DNA of 13,532 nucleotides from DATGKD01 sp035294855. GTDB lineage: Bacteria; Actinomycetota; Acidimicrobiia; Acidimicrobiales; UBA8190. This document shows, piece after piece, positions 1 through 6,791 of this stretch. The stretch is from positions 1 to 13,532 of the forward strand of contig DATGKD010000158.1 in NCBI GenBank assembly GCA_035294855.1. Reading direction: 5' to 3'. Under the pieces are notes generated by a model. That model was not told the origin of the DNA. It did not search any database and saw only the letters and a program-made list of their open reading frames with translations. The number at the start of each line of letters is the position of its first letter. Position 1 is the first letter of the stretch. A program made the translations under genes and the position numbers.

Positions 1-149
1 CAGCGCGGGTTGCCCCGGTACAGCAGGTAGGCGATGCGCAGGCCGCCGGGCCCGGGCGGGGCCGCGGGGCGCGCCGGGGGGACCTCGATCTCGGCGCTTC
101 GCTGCCACGACCGGCGGATCTCCGCCACGCGTCGGCGGGGAGACTTCAC
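1..149 (-). CDS. Glycosyltransferase (GT4-like), N-terminal fragment
   Basis: Only the first 49 codons and part of the next are inside the window; the gene runs off the left edge. The reverse strand reads from GTG at 149-147 through an Arg-rich, then Pro/Ala/Gly-rich leader of about 35 residues into LRIAYLLYRGNPR. That is the first beta-strand and glycine-containing loop typical of GT-B glycosyltransferases, whose actinobacterial members often begin with a similar 'RIA.L.YRGNP' string before the donor-sugar domain. A run of seven G lies about nine bases upstream of the GTG and can act as ribosome binding site. The reading frame stays open further upstream, so the exact start is uncertain. The gene is divergent from the MgtE-like sensor gene, with about 200 bases between them. 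The substrate cannot be told from this fragment. The family call is an inference from one motif. Confidence 0.55.
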   Translation of the reverse strand, partial: MKSPRRRVAEIRRSWQRSAEIEVPPARPAAPPGPGGLRIAYLLYRGNPR

Positions 150-355
150 GACGAGAGTCCCCCCCGGCAGACCATGGCCGATCAGCCTCGCCCGGATCCG
201 TGCTCGTGCGCAAACGGTCGCCGGGCTGACGGGCGCCGGGCCGGTGAGCCGCTTTCGCGCTGTCCGCCTCCGATAGCGTTGACGCCGGCGGTCGGGTTGC
301 CCACCGCTCGCGGAGCGGCCGTTCCCCGCCCCGCCGCTCGAGGAGCGCCTGTCCC
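150..355. promoter_or_regulatory. Divergent intergenic region with two repeated hairpins before the sensor gene
   Basis: No convincing gene is present here. Two near-identical short inverted repeats lie 30 bases apart: CCGCTC-GCG-GAGCGG at 304-318, and CGCTC-GAG-GAGCG at 335-347 within the similar 15-mer at 334-348 (13 of 15 bases match the first). The second contains the GAGGAG ribosome binding site (340-345) of the gene starting at 356 in its loop and 3' arm. A TAGCGT hexamer at 274-279 could be a -10 box, which would give a leader of roughly 70 bases. A regulatory role is inference. Confidence 0.4.
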
Positions 356-1618
356 ATGGCCGTGGAGATCCTTCACCTCTCCAGCGTGGTGAAGAGCGCG
401 CTCGTGGACCGGGACGGTGACCGGTTCGGCAAGGTCGAGGACCTGATCGTCCGGCTGGGCTACTCGCCGCACCCGCCGGTGACCGGCATGGTCGTGCGCG
501 TGGCGCGGCGCCGGCTCTTCCTGCCGATCGCCCAGGTCGGCGACGTCCGCCCCGGCCGTGTGCAGTTCACCGGCGACCGGGTGAGCCTGGATCGCTTCGA
601 CCGCCGTCCGGGTGAGGTGCTGCTGGCCCGGGACCTGCGCGCCCGGCACCTCATCAACTTCCAGGGCGCCCGGCTGATCAAAGCCAACGAGATCGAGCTG
701 GCCAAGATCGACGGCCGACTCGAGGTCGCCGGCGTCGACCCGAGCCCGCGCTCGGCGCTGCGCCGGCTGCTGCCCCGCGCGCTCGGGCGGCGCATCGCGG
801 CCGGCAAGATCGTCGACTGGGAGACCATCGAGCCGTTCGTGGCGCACGTGCCCACGGCGCGCCTGCGCATCCCTTACCGCAAGCTGGCGCGCCTGCACCC
901 CGCGCAGATCGCCGACCTCGTCGAGCAGGCCTCCCACGAAGAGGGCGAGGAGATCATCGAGGCCGTGGGCCAGGACCGAGAGCTCGAGGCCGACGTGTTC
1001 GAGGAGCTCGACCCCGAGCACCAGATCGAGTTCATCCGCAGCCGCTCCGACGACGAGGCCGCCCGGCTCCTCGCCACCATGGCCCCCGACGACGCCGCGG
1101 ACCTCCTCATGGACCTCGATCAGGAGCGCCGCCTGCCGGTGCTGCAGCGGCTCCCCCAGCCGCAGCTGCGCAAGGTGCGCTCCCTGCTCAACTACAACCC
1201 CGAGACCGCCGGCGGGCTCATGAGCCCCGACTTCGTGTCCCTGCCGGAGGACACCGCGGTGTCCGCTGTCCTCGACGCCGTCCGCACGAGCGCTGCTCCG
1301 CCGGAGGCCTTGGCGGTCGTGTTCGCGCGCGGCGCGGACGGTCGAGTGACTGGATCGGCCTCGGTCGTGGCACTCGTCAAGGCCGCGCCCACCGCCACGT
1401 TGGGATCGGTGATGCGCCGCGACCCGCCGCACGTCCACGCCGACTGGGACCTGAACGCGGTCATGCGCAAGATGGCCGACTTCAACCTGACCGTGGCGCC
1501 GGTGCTCGACGAGGCGCACCGCAGCATCTTGGGGGTCACCACCGTGGACGACCTGCTCGAAGCCCTGCTGCCGACGGGTTGGCGCCGCGACTTCGGCATG
1601 GCCACGGTGGAGGAATAA
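356..1618 (+). CDS. Soluble MgtE-like Mg2+ sensor: PRC-barrel, MgtE-N and CBS domains, no pore
   Basis: The 420-residue protein has no hydrophobic membrane segments. Residues 1-75 resemble a PRC-barrel (LVDRDGDRFGKVEDLIV), and about 85-130 may be a second, weaker copy. Residues 178-283 match the MgtE N-domain helical superhelix, with the repeated LHPAQIADLVEQ, LDPEHQIEFI and MAPDDAADLLMDL pattern and the NYNPETAGGLMSPDFVSL linker that leads into CBS domains in MgtE. Two CBS motifs follow (about 287-342 and 349-405), the second ending in ILGVTTVDDLLEAL. In true MgtE this cytosolic part binds Mg2+ and closes the pore; here the transmembrane domain is absent and the next gene is an NRAMP transporter. 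The ATG is preceded by GAGGAG ten bases upstream. The domain calls are secure. A role as Mg2+ sensor or regulator of the neighbour is inferred from context. Confidence 0.88.
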   Translation: MAVEILHLSSVVKSALVDRDGDRFGKVEDLIVRLGYSPHPPVTGMVVRVARRRLFLPIAQVGDVRPGRVQFTGDRVSLDRFDRRPGEVLLARDLRARHLINFQGARLIKANEIELAKIDGRLEVAGVDPSPRSALRRLLPRALGRRIAAGKIVDWETIEPFVAHVPTARLRIPYRKLARLHPAQIADLVEQASHEEGEEIIEAVGQDRELEADVFEELDPEHQIEFIRSRSDDEAARLLATMAPDDAADLLMDLDQERRLPVLQRLPQPQLRKVRSLLNYNPETAGGLMSPDFVSLPEDTAVSAVLDAVRTSAAPPEALAVVFARGADGRVTGSASVVALVKAAPTATLGSVMRRDPPHVHADWDLNAVMRKMADFNLTVAPVLDEAHRSILGVTTVDDLLEALLPTGWRRDFGMATVEE

Positions 1619-1915
1619 CCCCCGGCCAACTACCATTGGGCCCGGAAGCCACCGCGTCTCGGCCGGTTCGCCGGCGGGCGAGGTGCGTCGCGGACGCGGC
1701 GAGTCCGGTTCCCCGCCGGGCGTCACCTCCCCTGACGCGATCCGAGGGGACGGAACGAGGAGCAGCGCTGCACGCTGACGCGTCACCACGACGATCCGGG
1801 CGTGCACGCCATCCGACAGGGACCCTGACGCCGTTCGGCTGACCGGCGGATGACCCCGGGCGGGGCGTGCACGCGACGTAGGCACGCCGACACGCCGGCA
1901 CCGCCGGGAGGGCTC
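1619..1915 (+). other. Structured gap between sensor and NRAMP genes
   Basis: This 297-base stretch has no supported gene. It can form a GCCGG-TTCG-CCGGC hairpin (1662-1675), a stem pairing GAGGTG (1680-1685) with CACCTC (1724-1729), and a stem pairing TCCCCT (1728-1733) with AGGGGA (1745-1750). The last two share bases 1728-1729. A perfect 10-base palindrome, GCGTGCACGC, occurs twice, at 1800-1809 and 1865-1874. I could not match the stretch to the M-box or yybP-ykoY riboswitch consensus. It may hold a promoter, operators or a leader RNA for the transporter. Confidence 0.35.
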
Positions 1916-3544
1916 ATGGCCGAAGAGGCCCTGCAGAACGAACACGCCTCCGCCGTCCTGGACGAGGCGCACCTCGGCGACATTCGAGGCGCGTTCGGCA
2001 CGGTGCGCGAGCACGACGATGCGCCTCGCCGCAACTGGCGCGGGCGCCTGCTCACGCTGCTCGCCATCATCGGCCCGGGCATCATCGTCATGGTCGGCGA
2101 CAACGACGCGGGCGGCGTCGCCACCTACTCCCAAGCCGGCCAGAACTACGGCATGAGCCTGCTGTGGACGTTGCCGCTGCTCATCCCCGTGCTCATCGTC
2201 AACCAGGAGATGGTCGTCCGCCTGGGCGCGGTGACCGGCGTGGGCCACGCCCGGCTCATCAACGAGCGCTTCGGGCGGTTCTGGGGCCTCTTCTCCGTCG
2301 GCGACCTCTTCGTCCTGAACTTCCTCACGATCGTCACGGAGTTCATCGGCGTGAGCCTCGCCCTGCAGTACTTCGGCGTCAGCTCGACGATCTCCGTGCC
2401 GATCGCCGCGGCGATGCTCATCGCCATTACCGCGTCCGGGAGCTTCCACCGGTGGGAGCGGTTCATGTTCATCTTCATCTTCGCCAACTTCCTGGTCATC
2501 CCGTTGGCGGTGTTCTCGCACCCCCATGGCGCGCCCGTCCTCCACGGGTTCCTCGTGCCGGGGGTGAAGGGCGGGTTCAACTCGACGGCGATCCTGCTCA
2601 TCATCGCCATCGTCGGCACGACGGTCGCCCCGTGGCAGCTCTTCTTCCAGCAGTCGAACATCGTCGACAAGCGGATCACGCCGAGGTGGATCAACTACGA
2701 GCGCGCCGACACCGTCATCGGGTCGTTCGTCACCGTGCTCGCCGCCAGCCTCATCATGATCGTGGTGGCGTCCGCCCTCGGGGGCACGGCCGTGTCGGGC
2801 AGGTTCACCGACGCGGGAGCCGTCGCCCACGGGCTCGCCAAGTACCTGGGCCACGGCGCCGGGGCGCTGTTCGCCATCGTGCTGCTCAACGCCTCCATCA
2901 TCGGCGCGGCGTCGGTCACCCTGGCCACCTCGTACGCCGTCGGCGACATCTTCGGCTTGCGCCACTCCCTGCACCGGGGGATCCGCGACGCGAAGGTCTT
3001 CTACGGGACCTTCACCGCCATGGTGGCGCTGGCGGCCACCATCGTGCTCATCCCGGGTGCTCCGCTCGGGCTGATCACGGTCGCCGTGCAGGCGCTCGCC
3101 GGCGTGCTGCTCCCGAGCGCGACGGTCTTCCTCGTCCTGCTGTGCAACGACCGCGGTGTGCTCGGGCCGTGGGTGAACCGGCCCTGGCTGAACGTGGTGG
3201 CGACGGTGATCGTCTCGGTGCTGTTCGTCCTGTCGCTCATCCTCATGACGACCACGGTCTTCCCCCACGTCGACGTCACCGCTCTCCTCGCCGGCCTGGC
3301 GACGGCCCTCGTGGTGGTGCTCGGCGTGGCCGGCTTCTTCTACCGGCGCGCACTCGAGCAGCGACCCCCCGTCCCTCCTGACGCCGCCGCCCGGCGCGAC
3401 ACGTGGCGGATGCCCCCGCTCGCCCTCATCGAGCGGCCGGTGTGGTCACGCGGTCGCACGCTCACCCTGTACGCCATGTACGGCTACCTGGTGCTGGCGG
3501 TGGTCATGCTCATGGTGAAGGCCGTCCAGCTCGGCACGGCGTGA
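1916..3544 (+). CDS. NRAMP-family divalent metal transporter, possibly Mg2+ (NRMT-like)
   Basis: This is a 542-residue polytopic membrane protein with about 11-12 hydrophobic segments in the NRAMP (SLC11) arrangement. The first helix reads GPGIIVMVGDNDAGG (residues 53-67). It keeps the metal-binding Asp64 of the canonical DPGN motif but has Ala and Gly in place of Pro and Asn. The sixth helix has APWQ (238-241) where Mn/Fe transporters have MPHN, so the metal-selecting methionine is absent. NRAMP-related magnesium transporters (NRMT) are a known branch with altered binding sites, which fits the adjacent MgtE-type sensor. A Pro/Arg-rich cytosolic linker (about 480-517) precedes a last helix (518-537). 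ATG at 1916 is preferred because GGGAGGG lies just upstream; an in-frame ATG at 1850 would add 22 residues of unlikely composition. NRAMP membership is firm, the Mg2+ substrate is inference. Confidence 0.85.
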   Translation: MAEEALQNEHASAVLDEAHLGDIRGAFGTVREHDDAPRRNWRGRLLTLLAIIGPGIIVMVGDNDAGGVATYSQAGQNYGMSLLWTLPLLIPVLIVNQEMVVRLGAVTGVGHARLINERFGRFWGLFSVGDLFVLNFLTIVTEFIGVSLALQYFGVSSTISVPIAAAMLIAITASGSFHRWERFMFIFIFANFLVIPLAVFSHPHGAPVLHGFLVPGVKGGFNSTAILLIIAIVGTTVAPWQLFFQQSNIVDKRITPRWINYERADTVIGSFVTVLAASLIMIVVASALGGTAVSGRFTDAGAVAHGLAKYLGHGAGALFAIVLLNASIIGAASVTLATSYAVGDIFGLRHSLHRGIRDAKVFYGTFTAMVALAATIVLIPGAPLGLITVAVQALAGVLLPSATVFLVLLCNDRGVLGPWVNRPWLNVVATVIVSVLFVLSLILMTTTVFPHVDVTALLAGLATALVVVLGVAGFFYRRALEQRPPVPPDAAARRDTWRMPPLALIERPVWSRGRTLTLYAMYGYLVLAVVMLMVKAVQLGTA

Positions 3545-3564
3545 CTGTCTGAGACCGCCGCGGG

Positions 3565-3570
3565 TACGTT
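3565..3570 (+). promoter_or_regulatory. TACGTT -10 box for a leaderless acyl-CoA dehydrogenase transcript
   Basis: The hexamer fits TANNNT and ends seven bases before the GTG start at 3578. No purine-rich ribosome binding site lies between, so transcription probably starts at or next to the start codon. No clear -35 box was found. Confidence 0.45.
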
Positions 3571-3577
3571 CGACCCT

Positions 3578-4873
3578 GTGGACCTGACCTATCCCCCCGA
3601 GGCGGAGGCGTTCCGCAAGGAGATCCGCGGCTGGCTCGAGGACCACCTCCCCGACGGGTGGTTCGAGCCCGGCTTCCGGCTACGCGGCGAGGAACGCAAG
3701 GCCTTCAACGCCGAGTGGGTGAAGAAGCTGCACGAGGGCGGCTGGATCTGCGCGTCGTGGCCGAAGGAGTACGGGGGCAAGGGCCTGTCGCTCATCGAAC
3801 AGGTCGTGCTGGCGGAGGAGTTCGCCCGGGCCGACGCCCCCATGCGGGCGGACTTCTTCGGGGACACGCTCGTGGGCCCCACCATCCTGCAGTGGGGGTC
3901 CGAGGAGCAGAAGCAGCAGTTCATCCCGCGCATCCTGGCGGGGACGATCTCGTGGTGCCAGGGCTTCTCCGAGCCGGACGCGGGCAGCGACCTGGCGTCG
4001 CTCAAGACGCGCGCCACCCTCGACGGCGACGAATGGGTCGTGAACGGCCAGAAGGTGTGGACGACCCAGGCGCAGTTCGCCGACTACATCTTCCTCCTGG
4101 CCCGTACCGACCCCGAGGCCGAGAAGCACCAGGGCATCTCCTATCTGCTCGTCCCGATGAAGCAGCCGGGGATCGAGGTGCGGCCCATCACCCAGATCGA
4201 CGCGTCAGCCGAGTTCAACGAGGTGTACTTCTCCGACGCGCGCTGCCCCAAGGAGAACGTCGTGGGCGGCGTCAACAACGGCTGGAAGGTGGCGATGACC
4301 ACGCTCGGCTTCGAGCGTGGCGCGTCGTCGACCACCGGCCACCGGCGGTTCGAAAAGGAGCTCGACAAGATCATCGACGAGGCGCGTCGCACGGGGCGGG
4401 CGGACGACCCCGTCGTCCGCCAAGGACTGGCGAAGGCATGGTCGAAGGTGAAGATCATGCAGATCAACGGCTACCGCTCGCTGACCGACGCGCTGCACGG
4501 CACCAAGCACGCGGCCCGCCTCGGCACGATGCACAAGATGTTCTGGTCCGAGTACCACAAAGAGATCATGGAATTGGCCATGGACATTCTCGGGGCGGGT
4601 GGGCAGGTGCTCACCGGACGGAGCGCGGACGCGGAGGGCGCGCTCGCTCGCCGGGGATCGGGCAACTACCCGGTCAACGAACTGCAGTCGTCGTTCTTCT
4701 TCAGCCGCTCGGAGACGATCTGGGGAGGCACGGCGGAGATCCAGCGCAACATCGTGGGCGAGCGGCTGCTCGGCCTGCCCAAGGAACCGAAGGTTCCGAA
4801 GAGCACGGAACCGAAGGTTCCGAAGAGCACGGAGCTGCAGGCTCCGGTGAGCGCTGAACCGAAGGCTCGGTGA
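3578..4873 (+). CDS. Acyl-CoA dehydrogenase (FadE-like)
   Basis: The 431-residue protein would oxidise an acyl-CoA thioester to the enoyl-CoA with FAD. The usual domains are present in order: N-terminal helical part (1-125), middle beta domain with the flavin/substrate motif FSEPDAGSDLASL (130-142) and GQKVWTT (158-163), and C-terminal helical part with GGTAEIQRNIVGERLLGLP (383-401). At the position of the MCAD catalytic glutamate (YEGT) there is Gly383 (WGGT). The likely base is Glu246 in GFERGAS, matching the isovaleryl-CoA dehydrogenase/FadE26-type location. The last 29 residues are a repeat tail (two EPKVPKST units, then a degenerate ELQAPVSA) that appears frame-shifted near its end. GTG start follows a -10 box directly and has no ribosome binding site. 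It follows the NRAMP gene by 33 bases and converges on the MFS gene. The chain length or sterol nature of the substrate cannot be told. Confidence 0.9.
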   Translation: MDLTYPPEAEAFRKEIRGWLEDHLPDGWFEPGFRLRGEERKAFNAEWVKKLHEGGWICASWPKEYGGKGLSLIEQVVLAEEFARADAPMRADFFGDTLVGPTILQWGSEEQKQQFIPRILAGTISWCQGFSEPDAGSDLASLKTRATLDGDEWVVNGQKVWTTQAQFADYIFLLARTDPEAEKHQGISYLLVPMKQPGIEVRPITQIDASAEFNEVYFSDARCPKENVVGGVNNGWKVAMTTLGFERGASSTTGHRRFEKELDKIIDEARRTGRADDPVVRQGLAKAWSKVKIMQINGYRSLTDALHGTKHAARLGTMHKMFWSEYHKEIMELAMDILGAGGQVLTGRSADAEGALARRGSGNYPVNELQSSFFFSRSETIWGGTAEIQRNIVGERLLGLPKEPKVPKSTEPKVPKSTELQAPVSAEPKAR

Positions 4874-4902
4874 CCGCCGAACCGAAGGCTCCCGCTTCTT
4901 AG
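4784..4902 (+). repeat. 24-bp tandem repeat at the acyl-CoA dehydrogenase 3' end, with a one-base loss
   Basis: Five units are seen. Units 4784-4807 and 4808-4831 are identical, 4832-4855 is diverged, 4856-4878 is one base short, and 4879-4902 ends in TAG. The two identical units each contain GGAACC-GAA-GGTTCC, a perfect six-base-pair hairpin, at 4783-4797 and 4807-4821. The short fourth unit reads GCTCGGTG where the third has GCTCCGGTG, which shifts the frame into the TGA at 4871. Restoring the missing C would extend the protein by APVTAEPKAPAS and end at the TAG of 4900-4902. The array also abuts the stop of the convergent MFS gene. Confidence 0.85.
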
Positions 4903-6206
4903 GCCACGCCCAGTTCGGTCCCGGGCTCGGACTCGTCCAACCCCGGCGGCATGGCGGCCGCGCGATGGTGCTCATGGCGGTGGCGCGCCAGTGTGAGCCC
5001 CGAAGCCAACACGGTCGCGCTCGCCCCCACGAGGAGCGCGACGCGGGGGCTCGAGGTCTGCGAGATCCAGCCGACCAGCGGGGCGCCGATCGGCGCGGTG
5101 CCCAGGAACCCGATGGCGTAGAGCGCCATGACCCGGCCGCGCATGGTGGGCTCCACCCGCAACTGGATGGTGGCATTGGCCGTGGCGATGAAGCCGATCG
5201 ACAACGCACCCATGACCACGATGAGGATGGCGGCCGTGGTGAGCGTCGGCGACAGGGCCACCGCCGCGATGAGGACGCCGAAGGCCATGCCGATGGCGGT
5301 CAGGCGGTGGATGTCGGGCTTGCCCCGATTGGCGACCACGAGCCCGCCCACGACCGCGCCCCCGGCCATGAGCGAGGTGAGCACGGCCAGGGTGCCCGCG
5401 CCGCCGTGGAAGGTCTCCCGTGCCAGCAGGGGCAGGAGCACGGTGAAGTTGTACGCGAGCAGGCCCACCACGAAGACGAGCACGAGTGGGGCGCGCAGGT
5501 TGGGCGTGCGCCACGCGTAGCGAAGCCCGTCGCGCAGCTGGCCCTTCGCTCGCTCGACGAGCTGCGACGGCTCGAGCTCGCTGCGCCGCATGAGCGCCAG
5601 CGCGGCGATCACGGCCACGTAGCTCGCCGCGTTGACGAGGAAGCACACGCCGAGGCCGACCGTGGCGATGAGGACGCCGGCCAGAGCCGGCCCGATGACC
5701 CGGGCGCCGTTCATGATGATGCTGTTCAAGCTGACGGCGTTCGGAAGGTCGCGCTTGCCGACCATCTCGATGACGAACGTCTGGCGGGCAGGGTTGTCGA
5801 ACAGGTTCACGACGCCGAGCAACAACGCCAGGAGGTACACCTCCCACAGGCGGGCGACGCCGGCCGGCCCGTGGCCCACCGTGACGAGGAGGCCGAGCAC
5901 CAGCGCAAGCACCCCGCCCGCGCTCTGGGTCGCGAACAGGAGCCGTCGCTTGTCGAGGCGGTCCGCGACCAGTCCGCCCCACGCACCGAAGAGCAACATC
6001 GGCAGGAACTGCAGGGCCATGGTGATGCCGAGGTCGACACCTGCCTGGTTACGGGGCGCCAGGTATCGGACGACGAGCCATGCCTGGGCGACGCTCTGCA
6101 TCCACGTGCCACTCACCGAGATGATCTGGCCGACGAAGTACAAGCGGTAGTTGCGGACGCGCAGCGACCTGAACGTCGTGCGCGCCACGCTCCGCACGCG
6201 CGTCAT
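4899..6206 (-). CDS. MFS transporter (MFS_3 / EntS-like efflux)
   Basis: The 435-residue protein has about twelve hydrophobic segments. The start GQIISVSGTWMQSVAQAWLV (26-45), the motif A variant GGLVADRLDKRRLL (77-90), and the stretch NLFDNPARQTFVIEM followed by LPNAVSLNS (134-162) are typical of the MFS_3 group, which contains the enterobactin exporter EntS and many macrolide or drug efflux proteins. It would export a small molecule across the inner membrane by proton antiport. Its ATG overlaps the TGA of the upstream MarR gene (ATGA at 6203-6206), so the two are translationally coupled. The C-terminal tail is short and His/Pro-rich. The substrate is unknown. The MarR partner suggests a toxic compound or a lipid intermediate as inducer. 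Confidence 0.88.
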   Translation of the reverse strand: MTRVRSVARTTFRSLRVRNYRLYFVGQIISVSGTWMQSVAQAWLVVRYLAPRNQAGVDLGITMALQFLPMLLFGAWGGLVADRLDKRRLLFATQSAGGVLALVLGLLVTVGHGPAGVARLWEVYLLALLLGVVNLFDNPARQTFVIEMVGKRDLPNAVSLNSIIMNGARVIGPALAGVLIATVGLGVCFLVNAASYVAVIAALALMRRSELEPSQLVERAKGQLRDGLRYAWRTPNLRAPLVLVFVVGLLAYNFTVLLPLLARETFHGGAGTLAVLTSLMAGGAVVGGLVVANRGKPDIHRLTAIGMAFGVLIAAVALSPTLTTAAILIVVMGALSIGFIATANATIQLRVEPTMRGRVMALYAIGFLGTAPIGAPLVGWISQTSSPRVALLVGASATVLASGLTLARHRHEHHRAAAMPPGLDESEPGTELGVA

Positions 6207-6706
6207 GGCTCTTCCACGAGGCGTTCGAGGAGCGCCACGACCCGGTGCAACGACGCTCTTTCGTCGTCGGACAGCCGGCGCAGCTGCCGGACGAGGTAGG
6301 CGGTGCGCAGCGAGCGGCTGCGCTGCACGGTGCGCCGTCCCTCGGACGTGAGCGCCACGCGCACGACGCGGCGATCCGCGTCGTCCTCTCGGCGGGTGAC
6401 CAGTCCGGCGGCTTCGAGGCCCACGACCATCTTCGTCATGCTGGGTGGCTGGACTTGCTCGGACGCGGCCAGCTCTCCGAGGGTGGGCTTGCCCAGTCGC
6501 TCGACGGCCGCGAGCGCGGCCATCTGCGACGGCGTCAGGGGGCCCACCACCTGCTGGCGCAGCTTGCGGGCGAGGCGCGTGACCACCAGTCGCAGCCGGG
6601 CGGCCACCTCCGCGTCGGACCCCGAGGGTGCGCCCTGGGCCGGCACGTCCGCCAGCGCTTGCTCGAGCACGGCGGTGGACGGGGACGGCGGCGAGGTGGG
6701 GACCAT
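6203..6706 (-). CDS. MarR-family transcriptional regulator
   Basis: The 167-residue protein has a long N-terminal extension (1-32) rich in Pro, Ser and Ala, then the MarR fold. Helices of the dimer interface run 33-55; the winged helix-turn-helix runs about 58-125, with LTPSQMAALAAVERLGKPT, the recognition region VQPPSMTKMVVGLEAAGLV and the acidic-basic wing DDADRRVVRVALT followed by SEGR. C-terminal helices (126-165) complete the dimer domain. It likely represses its own operon with the MFS pump and responds to a ligand; an AT-rich inverted repeat directly upstream is a likely operator. The ATG has only a weak GGTGA upstream, while a TAGAAT box ends nine bases before it, so the mRNA may be almost leaderless. 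It could also control the divergent AidB-like gene. Confidence 0.9.
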   Translation of the reverse strand: MVPTSPPSPSTAVLEQALADVPAQGAPSGSDAEVAARLRLVVTRLARKLRQQVVGPLTPSQMAALAAVERLGKPTLGELAASEQVQPPSMTKMVVGLEAAGLVTRREDDADRRVVRVALTSEGRRTVQRSRSLRTAYLVRQLRRLSDDERASLHRVVALLERLVEEP

Positions 6707-6708
6707 TT

Positions 6709-6736
6709 GTTCACCATTCTAATTAGTTTCGCTAAG
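6709..6736 (-). promoter_or_regulatory. MarR-MFS promoter and candidate MarR operator
   Basis: This is an AT-rich patch in GC-rich surroundings. On the minus strand TAGAAT, close to the -10 consensus, lies at 6720-6715, nine bases before the MarR ATG. Upstream of it the plus strand reads CTAATTAG (6719-6726, perfect palindrome) and TTAG-TTTCG-CTAA (6723-6735, inverted repeat). A repressor bound here would block the -10/-35 region. The assignment to MarR is inference from position. Confidence 0.5.
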
Positions 6737-6779
6737 TGATGGCGCGGGCGGGCTCGCCGCCGGCGCCGGGACCCGGCCG

Positions 6780-6785
6780 TAGCAT
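6780..6785 (+). promoter_or_regulatory. TAGCAT -10 box for the AidB-like gene
   Basis: The TANNNT hexamer ends six bases before the ATG at 6792, which suggests a leaderless transcript. GGAG at 6787-6790 sits one base from the ATG, too close to serve as a ribosome binding site. A 12-base perfect palindrome, GGAGCATGCTCC (6787-6798), straddles the start codon. Confidence 0.45.
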
Positions 6786-6791
6786 CGGAGC

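Noticed and set aside
34..276. Small plus-strand open frame at the left edge
   Set aside because: It is opposite the glycosyltransferase start, has no ribosome binding site and no recognisable product.
1619..1915. M-box or yybP-ykoY riboswitch before the NRAMP gene
   Set aside because: The conserved core strings of these classes, as I know them, are not found. Only generic stems are visible, so it is reported as an unassigned structured gap.
1850..1915. Longer N-terminus for the NRAMP protein from ATG 1850
   Set aside because: The extra 22 residues are Thr/Arg/Pro-rich with no family similarity and include one copy of the palindrome, while ATG 1916 has a purine-rich site directly upstream.
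182..3268. Open frame of 1028 codons on the minus strand opposite the sensor and NRAMP genes
   Set aside because: Its product is a low-complexity run of Arg, Asp, His, Glu and Gly without any domain, and it is the complement of two well-supported genes. Long antisense frames arise from high GC at third codon positions.
4965..6299. Open frame of 444 codons on the plus strand opposite the MFS and MarR genes
   Set aside because: Charged low-complexity product; the minus-strand MFS and MarR proteins have clear family motifs.
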